Assembly: GCA_031367405.1 (NCBI GenBank)
Contig: JANLPT010000027.1
Coordinates: 1 to 64,000, forward strand
From: JALHNI01 sp031367405
GTDB taxonomy: Bacteria; Acidobacteriota; Terriglobia; Bryobacterales; Bryobacteraceae
Length of the DNA: 64,000 nucleotides
Reading direction: 5' to 3'
Shown: positions 16,677 through 24,875 of the stretch, one piece after another
Position numbering within the stretch: position 1 is the stretch's first letter
Layout: every line of letters begins with the position of its first letter
The notes under the pieces: model-generated
Told to the model about the DNA's origin: nothing
What the model saw: only the letters and a program-made list of their open reading frames with translations
Database searches by the model: none
Translations under genes and position numbers: made by a program

Positions 16677-18398
16677 ATGTGCGTCTGCATCCTCACCCTT
16701 ACCGCCACTCTCTTCGCGGCGGAACCCGCTCGCTTCGCCGACCCTGAACGCGTTGCCAAACTGAAGTCAGCCCTGCCCGCCATCGGGCAAATGTTCGAGC
16801 GCGCGCATCTACAGATGGGTGTGCCGGGGTCTGCCTGGGGCGTGGTCATCGACGGGGAGTTGGTGCTGGTGAAGAACCTTGGCGTGCGCGATGCCAAGTC
16901 GCAAGATCCGGTGACTGCGGCCACGGCATTCCGCATCGCCTCCATGACCAAAAGCTTTACCGCGGCTGCCGTGCTGAAGCTGCGCGACGAAGGGAAACTG
17001 TCGCTGGAGGATCCCGTCGAGAAGTGGATTCCGGAGTTCAAGAACTACGGCTATCCCACGCGAGATAGCGCGGCGATCCGGGTGCGGCAGTTGATCTCGC
17101 ACGGGGCCGGTTTTCCTGAAGACAATCCTTGGGGTGACCGTCAACTCGCCATTCCCGACGCTACGTTGAAGCAGTGGGTGAAAAATGGAATTCCTTTTTC
17201 GACGACGCCCGACACCGCCTTCGAGTATTCAAACTATGGGTTCGCGCTGGCGGGGCAGGTGGTGCAGAAGGCCTCCGGCATGGCCTATCGCGAGTATGTC
17301 GAGAGTAAGATCCTGAAGCCTTTAGGGATGGCTTCATCTTCGTTGGAACCGGCCGCTATCCCCGCCGCCGTGCGGGCGATGGGTTATGGACGCCGGGGCG
17401 ACGAATTTGTCGAAGTCCCTTCCCTGCCCCACGGAAGTTTCGGGCCGATGGGGGGCTTAGTCACCACCGTGCCTGATTTGGCCAAATGGGTGGCCTATCA
17501 GCTTTCCGCCTTTCCTCCGCGCGATAGCGACGAGGCCGGACCAGTGCGCCGCAATTCCTTGCGCGAGATGCAGCGCCTGCAGCGCCAATCGAATTTTATG
17601 GTGGAACGCACGCGGGCCACGTCCGGTGGCTATGGCTATGGACTGGGGGTGAGTACGGACTGCCGCTTCGCGCACATCGTGGGCCATGGCGGCGGCTTAC
17701 CCGGGTTCGGATCTTACATGATGTGGCTGCCCGAGTATGGCGTGGGAATGGTGGCGATGACGAACCTGACTTATCAGGGCCCGGCCGCCTTCCTGAGCGA
17801 TGCGGTTGACTTACTCGCTAAGACCGGCGGTCTGGAGCCCCGCGAGTTACCACCGTCACCCGAATTGGTGTCAATGCGCGACGCGATCGGAAAGTTATGG
17901 AGTAAGTGGGATGGCGGCGCATTGAGCCAGTTGGCGGCGGACAATTTCTTGCTGGATGGCACGCTGGATGAGTGGCGGAAGCAGATGGAGGCGGTGCAGG
18001 CCCGGGCCGGCCATTGTGAAGCGCCGGGTGCTATTGAGGCCGAGAATTTGCTCCGGGGGAAATTCCGGATGAAGTGCGAACGGGGCGAGGTGGAAGTGGC
18101 GTTCACGCTGGCACCGACCCAGCCTCCGGCCTTGCAGATGTGGCGGATGTTCGCGATTGGCACGCCGTCGGAGGCCATCCGCACTGCGGCAAATGAATTC
18201 GTCTCCCGGCCGCGGGACGGCATGGGTGCGTGCCGGTTGGGGCCCGTGTTGTCGGGCGACGGCACCCGGCAAAGCCGCTTCCAACTGAATTGCGAGACGG
18301 GCAAGGCGTCGGTGGCGTTCTCGATGAACAGCAGCGGCGTGGTCGACGCGGGGCCTTGGCAGCGCGCTCCCGGCGCTCGCTGCGCTCCTTCGCTATAA
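16677..18398 (+). CDS. Secreted serine hydrolase of the beta-lactamase/DD-peptidase (S12) family
   Basis: A signal peptide (MCVCILTLTATLFAAEP) precedes a penicillin-binding-like domain (about 35-385). The catalytic S89-x-x-K92 lies in FRIASMTKSFTAAAVLK, Y184-S-N186 in FEYSNYGF, and the third motif is probably HGGG near residue 337. The C-terminal ~170 residues form an extra domain. Members hydrolyse beta-lactams, D-amino peptides or esters; the true substrate is not inferable. It follows the TPR gene by 18 bases and precedes a PIG-L deacetylase by 10, which suggests co-transcription. Confidence in family is high, low in substrate. Confidence 0.88.
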   Translation: MCVCILTLTATLFAAEPARFADPERVAKLKSALPAIGQMFERAHLQMGVPGSAWGVVIDGELVLVKNLGVRDAKSQDPVTAATAFRIASMTKSFTAAAVLKLRDEGKLSLEDPVEKWIPEFKNYGYPTRDSAAIRVRQLISHGAGFPEDNPWGDRQLAIPDATLKQWVKNGIPFSTTPDTAFEYSNYGFALAGQVVQKASGMAYREYVESKILKPLGMASSSLEPAAIPAAVRAMGYGRRGDEFVEVPSLPHGSFGPMGGLVTTVPDLAKWVAYQLSAFPPRDSDEAGPVRRNSLREMQRLQRQSNFMVERTRATSGGYGYGLGVSTDCRFAHIVGHGGGLPGFGSYMMWLPEYGVGMVAMTNLTYQGPAAFLSDAVDLLAKTGGLEPRELPPSPELVSMRDAIGKLWSKWDGGALSQLAADNFLLDGTLDEWRKQMEAVQARAGHCEAPGAIEAENLLRGKFRMKCERGEVEVAFTLAPTQPPALQMWRMFAIGTPSEAIRTAANEFVSRPRDGMGACRLGPVLSGDGTRQSRFQLNCETGKASVAFSMNSSGVVDAGPWQRAPGARCAPSL

Positions 18399-18408
18399 TT
18401 CAAGCCTC

Positions 18409-19278
18409 ATGCTCACTCTGCGTTTCGCACTCATGGTTAGTCTGGCTACCGCTTTGTTCTCGCAGGAGAAGGTCCGGGTGATCGCCTTCGGCGCGCATCC
18501 CGATGACTGCGACATCGGAGCGTCGGGGCTGGCGGTGATGCTGGCCAAAGCCGGTCATGCCGTTAAGTTCGTATCGGTGACCAACGGCGATGCGGGCCAT
18601 CAAACGCTGGGTGGAGGCGCACTGGCGAAACGCCGCTATGCGGAGACGCAAGAAGTGGCGCGCCGTCTAGGCATTACTTATGACGTATTGAGTAACCACG
18701 ATGGTGAGTTACTGCCAACGCTGGATATTCGCCTGCAGGTGATTCGTAAGATTCGCGAATGGAATGCCGATATCGTGATCGCGCCCCGGCCGAATGACTA
18801 TCATCCAGATCATCGTTACACGGGCGTGCTGGTGCAGGATGCGGCTTACATGGTGGTGGTGCCGAATGTAGCGCCGGATACTCCACCACTGCGTAAGAAT
18901 CCCGTCTTCCTTTACTATCAGGATCGTTTCCAGAAACCCGCGCCTTTCCGCCCTGACGTCGTGGTGGACATTACGCAAGTGTTTGAGCAGAAGGTGCGTG
19001 GGCTCGATGCTCACGAGAGCCAGTTTTACGAGTGGTTGCCGTGGGTGGATGGCCAGCTGGATCAGGTACCGAAGGACAATGAGGCCCGTCTGGCTTGGCT
19101 GGCGAAGCGGCGCACGCGGGTGATGACTCCGGCGATCCAGCAGTCGCTGGCGAAGTGGTACGGCGAGGCGCACGCGGCCCAGGTGCAACACTATGAGGCG
19201 TTTGAAATTTGCGAGTACGGTAAGCAGCCCACGGAGGCCGAGTTGCGGCAGATGCTGCCCTTCCTCAAGCGGCAATGA
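18409..19278 (+). CDS. Secreted PIG-L/LmbE-family N-deacetylase
   Basis: 289 residues with a short signal peptide (FALMVSLATALFSQ). The zinc-site signature is FGAHPDDCDIGASG, with a further HPDH near residue 140 supplying a second histidine. PIG-L enzymes remove the acetyl group from N-acetylglucosamine-type amino sugars using Zn2+. Export suggests action on a periplasmic or external glycan; many are seen in Acidobacteria. The 3' end overlaps the permease start by four bases (ATGA), so they are co-translated. A TATAAT lies 16 bases before the ATG. Confidence 0.9.
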   Translation: MLTLRFALMVSLATALFSQEKVRVIAFGAHPDDCDIGASGLAVMLAKAGHAVKFVSVTNGDAGHQTLGGGALAKRRYAETQEVARRLGITYDVLSNHDGELLPTLDIRLQVIRKIREWNADIVIAPRPNDYHPDHRYTGVLVQDAAYMVVVPNVAPDTPPLRKNPVFLYYQDRFQKPAPFRPDVVVDITQVFEQKVRGLDAHESQFYEWLPWVDGQLDQVPKDNEARLAWLAKRRTRVMTPAIQQSLAKWYGEAHAAQVQHYEAFEICEYGKQPTEAELRQMLPFLKRQ

Positions 19279-20753
19279 ATAAGTCCGATAACGACGATCT
19301 GAAGCGTTTCGGCTACGCGCAGGTCCTGCTGCGGGAGATGGGCGGATTTTCGAACTTCGCGATCTCGTTTTCGAATATTTCGATTCTTACGGGCGCGGTG
19401 ACTCTGTTCGGGTATGGCTTCGATCAGGGCGGGCCGCTCGAAATGTCGCTCGCTTGGCCACTGGCGACAGTACTTACGCTGGCCGTCGCGGCGTCGATGG
19501 GTGAGTTATGCTCGGCCTTCCCGACGTCCGGGGCCCTGTATCATTGGGCGGCGGCGTTGGGCGGCGCGCGGATTGCGTGGTTTGTGGCCACGCTGAATGT
19601 GGTGGCCTGTACGGCTAGCTTTGCGGCCATCGACTATGCTTGTGCACAGTACTTACTGCCATTCGCGCGGATCGAGCCCACGGCGTTAACGCTCTTCGCG
19701 GCGTTCGCCCTGATCGCGATGACGCAGGGCGCTTTAAATGTCTATGGCGTGGGGTTAGTCGCTAAGTTGAACGATGCTAGCGTTACCGTTCATATTCTTG
19801 GCACGTTGGTGTTAGTGGGAGTAATTTTCTGGGCGGCGCCATTGCAGCCGGTTTCGTTTCTATGGACGGCGGTAAGTCCGATCGGGACGAAGCCGTATTA
19901 CGCGGCTTTTACCTTAGGCCTGCTGCAAGCGATGTGGACTTTTACCGGTTATGACGCTTCGGCTCATCTGGCGGAAGAGACGCGGGACCCTCGGCGGCAC
20001 GCGCCGTGGGGTATGTTCCTGTCCGTGGCGCTATCCGGGTTGATCGGTTACCTGATGCTGATCGCCCTGACGTTGGCCGTACGCGACCTATCGCGAGGAC
20101 AAACCGCCATATCCATTTTGCAGAATGCGTTAGGCGAACGCATGGGCAGCGCACTGTCGGCGATGGCCGGCGTGGCGATGTGGTTCTGCGGGCTTTCGGT
20201 TCTTACCAATAGCTCGCGGGCCTTGTTTTCGCTGGCGCGGGACCAGGGCACGCCGTGGCCGGAATGGGTGGCCTGGGTCGACGCGCGGCACGGCACACCG
20301 GTGGTGGCGATTTGGGGTTTGGTGGTGGCGGCGGTCGCGTTGCTGATTTGGTCCGGCACGCTGCCGATTCTGGCGGCGGTCTCAACGGTCGCTTGTTACT
20401 TGTCCTACGGCATCCCGATCTACTTGGGCTGGCGGGCGCGGCGCACCGGTTGGGTAAGTGAAGCGCCCTGGAACCTGGGCCGCTGGGGCGGTTTGGTCAA
20501 CGTGGTAGCCATCTTATGGGTGATCGCGATTTGCGTAATTCTGATGCTGCCGCCGAATGAACTAGCCGCGAAGACGCTGGCTGGGGTGACGGTGTTACTC
20601 GTTATCATCTATTACTCAGGGGCCATCAAGCGTTACGATGGGCCGGTGTTTTCGAGGAAGGTGGTTGGTGGGGCTAGTCATCCCCTCCCTCACGGTGAGG
20701 GTTCGTTGAGCCTGACGAACCCCGACCGTGAGGGAGAGGATATTCCGAAGTAA
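19275..20753 (+). CDS. APC-superfamily amino-acid/polyamine permease
   Basis: The 492 residues have about 12 hydrophobic helices. The N-terminal RFGYAQVLLREMGGFSNFAISFSNISI resembles the GABA/choline permease subgroup of the APC family, including the conserved FSxISI helix break. The inner-membrane protein imports amino acids or related amines. Coupling by overlapping ATGA to the PIG-L gene suggests uptake of a product of that pathway, but this is inference. The last ~25 residues (SHPLPHGEGSLSL...) derive from a REP-like palindrome at 20685-20736 that runs into the coding region and likely replaced the native tail. Confidence 0.85.
   Translation: MNKSDNDDLKRFGYAQVLLREMGGFSNFAISFSNISILTGAVTLFGYGFDQGGPLEMSLAWPLATVLTLAVAASMGELCSAFPTSGALYHWAAALGGARIAWFVATLNVVACTASFAAIDYACAQYLLPFARIEPTALTLFAAFALIAMTQGALNVYGVGLVAKLNDASVTVHILGTLVLVGVIFWAAPLQPVSFLWTAVSPIGTKPYYAAFTLGLLQAMWTFTGYDASAHLAEETRDPRRHAPWGMFLSVALSGLIGYLMLIALTLAVRDLSRGQTAISILQNALGERMGSALSAMAGVAMWFCGLSVLTNSSRALFSLARDQGTPWPEWVAWVDARHGTPVVAIWGLVVAAVALLIWSGTLPILAAVSTVACYLSYGIPIYLGWRARRTGWVSEAPWNLGRWGGLVNVVAILWVIAICVILMLPPNELAAKTLAGVTVLLVIIYYSGAIKRYDGPVFSRKVVGGASHPLPHGEGSLSLTNPDREGEDIPK
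20685..20736. repeat. REP-like palindrome inside the 3' end of the permease gene
   Basis: Two 22-base arms (20685-20706 and 20715-20736) are complementary except for two positions, with an 8-base loop. The common core is CCCTCACGGT and GGGTTCGT. The element overlaps coding sequence and encodes a Pro/Gly/Glu tail ending just before the stop. Such GC-rich palindromes are usually intergenic. Confidence 0.7.
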
Positions 20754-20902
20754 ATTTACCGGGTGCGGGACCAGGCCGATCGTCGCATAGTTGAGGGAGA
20801 CGAGCTCGATCTGGCAGCAGTCGTTAACTAAATGTAGCTTTGGCGTGTTTTGGGAAACTTTTTGCGAACCCGGGCGGGGGGTGGTGCGTATTAGCTGCCA
20901 GG

Positions 20903-21817
20903 ATGTTACATATGCCGCGTTTGCTCCTGCTCGCTCTGCCGCTCTTGCTTTCTTCTTGCGAATTCGATGGAATGCAATCCGACCGCTTTCGCGAAGACTT
21001 TCACATGAACTACAAGCTGGAGCCCGGCCAACGGGTCTCCGTCGAAAATTCGAACGGATCGATTGAAATTTCGGGCTGGGAAAAGAACGAGGTGGACATC
21101 AGCGGAGAGCGGTACGCGCCGACCGAGGAGTATTTGCGCCAACTGAAAGTGGACGTGCAGGCTTCGGCGGCGGCGGTGCGAATTCGAACGGTGAAGCCTC
21201 CGAAAATGGGTTGGCAAGGCTCTAATGGCGGCGTGAAGTACTTGATTCGGGTGCCGAAGCAGACGCTGCTGGATCGCATCGAGAGCACCAATGGCTCGCT
21301 GCGGGTGGACGATGTGCAGGGCAATGCGCAGTTGCGCTCGACGAACGGGTCAGTGAAGCTGTACCGGTCGCAGGGCCGCTACGATGTACTGACAACGAAC
21401 GGTTCGATCGAAATGTCGGTGCATGTGGGCGACGTGAAGGCGCGGACGACCAATGGAGGGATTCGGGTGGACGATCTGCAGGGAACCTTGACGGCCGAGA
21501 CCTCGAATGGCGGGATTCACGCGCGGTTGACCGGGACGGCCGCGCAGGCATCCACTTTGGAAACCACCAACGGGGCGATTGAAGTGACGCTGGAGAAGCC
21601 GGCCGGGATACGGGCCAGCACGACGAATGGTGGCATTACGGTGAGGTTGCCAGCGGAACTGAAGGCATCGATCCGGGCGAACGGCTCGTCGGTTAGTTCG
21701 GAGTTTCCGGTGGCGGGGGACGTCGAGAAAAAGCGGGTGCGCGGGACGATTAACGGGGGTGGTCCGCTGTTCGATTTGAGCACCAGTAATGGGCGCATTC
21801 GTCTGGAACGTCTTTAA
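20903..21817 (+). CDS. Lipoprotein with DUF4097-like repeated beta strands
   Basis: From the ATG at 20903 (or 20912) the protein has about 304 residues. The signal peptide ends in LPLLLSSC, a lipobox, so Cys should be acylated. The body is a right-handed repeat of ESTNGSLRVDD, RSTNGSVKLYR, LTTNGSIEMSV, RTTNGGIRVDD and similar units, typical of DUF4097 beta-helix proteins. Anchored in the envelope; the function is unknown, perhaps adhesive or structural. An earlier in-frame ATG at 20840 lacks a sensible signal peptide. The next gene, an HtrA-like protease, begins 118 bases later on the same strand. Confidence 0.8.
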   Translation: MLHMPRLLLLALPLLLSSCEFDGMQSDRFREDFHMNYKLEPGQRVSVENSNGSIEISGWEKNEVDISGERYAPTEEYLRQLKVDVQASAAAVRIRTVKPPKMGWQGSNGGVKYLIRVPKQTLLDRIESTNGSLRVDDVQGNAQLRSTNGSVKLYRSQGRYDVLTTNGSIEMSVHVGDVKARTTNGGIRVDDLQGTLTAETSNGGIHARLTGTAAQASTLETTNGAIEVTLEKPAGIRASTTNGGITVRLPAELKASIRANGSSVSSEFPVAGDVEKKRVRGTINGGGPLFDLSTSNGRIRLERL

Positions 21818-21935
21818 CTTTTTGCCATCCAACATTTTAACCACCGCTGGGAATGAAAATTGCTGAGGTTTTTGCGATGTTTTCCGGTGGAATTCCCTTT
21901 GAACCGGCCGGCCGTGCTGTAGCATCCAAGCGGCT

Positions 21936-23318
21936 GTGCACTTACTGACCGTTTTTCTCGCCGTTCCGGCGCTGTTGAGCCAAGTCCCTCCGCGATCATC
22001 CCTGCGGCTGATGAGCGAGCAGTTTGAGGCGCTCGCCGCGCGGGCCGATCATTCGATTGTCCAGATTGTCACGCGTGGGTATGCGCCGGGAAATGAAGGG
22101 GGCCCGCCGATGCTTCAAGCGCAGCGTGGGAGCGGGTCCGGGGTGATTGTGGACCCCGCCGGTTACATTATCACCAACGCCCATGTGGTGGGTTCGATGC
22201 GGCGTGTGCAGGTTTTGCTGCCCCAGGCATTCGATAAGGACGTGGTACACAGTGTGGTGAAGCCGAGCGCGAAGGTGCTGAGTGCCACGGTGCTCGGTTC
22301 CGACCGGGAAACCGATATTGCCGTTCTTAAAGTGGACCCTCCGAACGGCCCCCTGCCTCACCTCGCCTTCGGCGACTCGGAACAGCTGCGGCAGGGCCAA
22401 CTCGTCTTTGCATTTGGGAGTCCGTTTGGCCTCGAAAACTCGGTCACGATGGGCATTGTGAGTTCTGCGGCGCGACAAGTGCGTCCAGACGATCCGATGA
22501 TCTATATCCAAACCGATGCTTCAATCAATCCTGGCAATAGCGGTGGCCCGCTGGTCGATACGGAGGGCCGCGTAGTGGGCATCAACACGTTTATCGTGTC
22601 CCGGTCCGGCGGTAGCGAAGGCGTTGGCTTTGCCGCACCGAGTAACATCGTGCGGAACGTCTATGAACAGATTCGTCAGTTAGGACGGGTGAGGCGAGGG
22701 CAGATCGGCGTGGTGGCGCAGACGATTAGCCCGGCATTGGCGCATGCGCTCACTCTTTCGCAGGACTGGGGTGTGGTGATCGCCGATGTCGTGCCGGACA
22801 GTGCGGCAGCGGTCGCCGGGCTCGAGATCAAGGACATTGTTCTATCGCTGAACGGCAAGGTGCTGGAAAACAGCCGTCAGTTTGGGGTGAACATCTACCA
22901 AAACGCGGGCCAAACAGTGGCGCTCGAAGTGATCCGTGGGACGGAGAAGCGCCGAATTCAAGTGGGGGTATTGGAGCGCCCGCGCGATCCGGAACGAGTA
23001 CTATCGTTGATTACCGAAGATGGCAATATGGTGGCCAAGTTGGGTATCCTCGCGATTGATCTCGACGAAAAGGTGACGCCGCTTATCCCGGCAACGCGCC
23101 GTTTGAATGGGGTGGTGGTGGCCGGTATTGTGGCCGATGTGTCGAGCCACGATGAGCCGCTGCTCGCCGGCGACGTGATCTACGGGGTGAACAATATACC
23201 AGTGCGTAGCCTGGCAGGCTTGCAGGAGGCGGTGCGCGATCTGGCCCACAGACGACCGGTGGCGCTGCAGATTGAGCGCCAGGGACAATTGCAGTTCCTG
23301 ATGTTTGAGATCGAATGA
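21936..23318 (+). CDS. HtrA/DegP-type periplasmic serine protease with two PDZ domains
   Basis: 460 residues with a GTG start and a short signal peptide (LLTVFLAVPALLSQ). The S1C catalytic triad is visible: H83 (ITNAHVV), D127 (DRETDIAVL) and S202 in INPGNSGGPLVD. Two PDZ domains follow, about 255-345 (IADVVPDSAAAVAGLEI) and about 375-455. These enzymes degrade or chaperone misfolded envelope proteins. The first PDZ carries an ordinary carboxylate-binding loop region. Upstream is the lipoprotein gene; downstream the altronate/galactarate dehydratase-like gene begins 12 bases after the stop. Confidence 0.92.
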   Translation: MHLLTVFLAVPALLSQVPPRSSLRLMSEQFEALAARADHSIVQIVTRGYAPGNEGGPPMLQAQRGSGSGVIVDPAGYIITNAHVVGSMRRVQVLLPQAFDKDVVHSVVKPSAKVLSATVLGSDRETDIAVLKVDPPNGPLPHLAFGDSEQLRQGQLVFAFGSPFGLENSVTMGIVSSAARQVRPDDPMIYIQTDASINPGNSGGPLVDTEGRVVGINTFIVSRSGGSEGVGFAAPSNIVRNVYEQIRQLGRVRRGQIGVVAQTISPALAHALTLSQDWGVVIADVVPDSAAAVAGLEIKDIVLSLNGKVLENSRQFGVNIYQNAGQTVALEVIRGTEKRRIQVGVLERPRDPERVLSLITEDGNMVAKLGILAIDLDEKVTPLIPATRRLNGVVVAGIVADVSSHDEPLLAGDVIYGVNNIPVRSLAGLQEAVRDLAHRRPVALQIERQGQLQFLMFEIE

Positions 23319-23330
23319 TATTCTTTAGGG

Positions 23331-24851
23331 TTGGCCCACCCACCACTTACCGTTCGCGTCAATCCGCTCGATAATGTGGCGATTGCGGTGAGCCCGGATG
23401 GCTTGGCGCGGGGCACGATGCTGCCGGAGGGCGTCACTTTGCGCGAGGCAGTTCCGCAGGCGCATAAGGTGGCCTTGGCCACGCTCGAAGCGGGCGCGGC
23501 CATTGTTCGCTATGGGCAGGTGATTGGGCATGCGGCGCGAGAGATTCCGGCGGGTAGCTGGGTGCGCGAGGATGTGATTCGGATGCCTGCAGCGCCGGAT
23601 TTGGGACGGATGCGGTTGGCGACCGATGTGCCTCTCGCCGAGCCGCCTTTGACCGGCTATACGTTCGAAGGCTATCGCAACGCCGACGGCAGCGTGGGCA
23701 CCAAGAACGTCCTGGGAATTGCGACAACAGTGCAGTGTGTGGCGGCGACGGTCGATTACGCCGTGGCTCGCATTCGTGCCGAGTTACTGCCGCGCTATCC
23801 GCACGTGGACGATGTCGTTTCGCTAACGCACACTTATGGATGCGGCGTGGCGATTGACGCGCCCGATGCGGCGGTGCCGATCAGGACGCTGGGCCATATT
23901 AGCCGGCACGCGAATCTGGCGGGCGATCCGCTGGTGGTGAGCCTGGGTTGCGAGAAGATGCAGCCATCGCGGCTGTTTCCGCTATTTGAGAGCGCGCCGC
24001 CGGAGGTGGTCCGGTTGCAGGACTACGCTGGTTTTGGCGAGATTATTGCCCGGATTATGGAGTCGGCGGAGCGCCGCCTGGAGATTCTCAATGCGCGAAG
24101 GCGCGTGACATGTCCGGCAGCGGACTTAGTGGTCGGTTTACAGTGCGGGGGCAGTGACGCATTTTCTGGAGTTACTTGTAACCCGGCGGTGGGGGCGATG
24201 GCCGACTTACTCGTCCGCGCGGGCGCGACCGTGATGTTCTCTGAAGTGACGGAGGTGCGGGATGCGGTACACCTACTGACGCCGCGTTGCGCGACCGAGG
24301 AAATCGCGCGCGACTTAATTCGCGAAATGCAGTGGTACGATGCTTACCTCGATCGTGGACGAGCCGACCGTAGTGCGAACACCACGCCCGGTAATAAGCG
24401 GGGCGGGCTCGCCAATATTGTGGAGAAAGCCTTGGGCTCCATCGCGAAAGCCGGTTCGTCGGCATTGATGGGCGTGGCGACCCACGGTGAGAAAGTGACG
24501 CGCAAAGGCCTTATTTTCGCGGCCACGCCGGCCAGCGATTTTATCTGCGGCACGCAGCAGCTGGCTTCGATGAATTTGCATGTCTTCACCACCGGCGAAG
24601 GCACGCCCTACGGGCTGGCGCTGGTGCCCGTGGTGAAGGTGTCGTCGCGAACGTCGCTGGCCGAGCGCTGGCACGATCTGATCGATTTGGATGCGGGACG
24701 CATTGCCACCGGCGAGGCGACGATCGAACAAGTGGGGGAGGAATTATTCCACTTGCTGCTCGAGGTGGCCAGCGGACGCAAGAAGACGTGGGCCGACCAT
24801 TGGAGGCTCTACAACGCGCTGGCGCCTTTCAACCCGGGTCCGGTAACGTAA
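23331..24851 (+). CDS. UxaA/GarD-family altronate/galactarate dehydratase-like enzyme
   Basis: 506 residues. The N-terminal SAF-type domain (about 1-95, TVRVNPLDNVAIAVSPDGL) is fused to the dehydratase core with EGYRNADGSVGTKNVLGIA, THTYGCG and VVSLGCEKMQPSRLFPL motifs, which supply metal-binding Cys/His residues. The family dehydrates altronate or galactarate to keto-deoxy sugar acids using Fe2+ or Mn2+. The start is TTG at 23331. It is followed by a hydrolase gene on the same strand. A kdgK-like kinase at 33 kb could act further down the keto-deoxy-sugar pathway (inference). Confidence 0.85.
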   Translation: MAHPPLTVRVNPLDNVAIAVSPDGLARGTMLPEGVTLREAVPQAHKVALATLEAGAAIVRYGQVIGHAAREIPAGSWVREDVIRMPAAPDLGRMRLATDVPLAEPPLTGYTFEGYRNADGSVGTKNVLGIATTVQCVAATVDYAVARIRAELLPRYPHVDDVVSLTHTYGCGVAIDAPDAAVPIRTLGHISRHANLAGDPLVVSLGCEKMQPSRLFPLFESAPPEVVRLQDYAGFGEIIARIMESAERRLEILNARRRVTCPAADLVVGLQCGGSDAFSGVTCNPAVGAMADLLVRAGATVMFSEVTEVRDAVHLLTPRCATEEIARDLIREMQWYDAYLDRGRADRSANTTPGNKRGGLANIVEKALGSIAKAGSSALMGVATHGEKVTRKGLIFAATPASDFICGTQQLASMNLHVFTTGEGTPYGLALVPVVKVSSRTSLAERWHDLIDLDAGRIATGEATIEQVGEELFHLLLEVASGRKKTWADHWRLYNALAPFNPGPVT

Positions 24852-24875
24852 CGCGAAAGGACCTATACTTACGCC

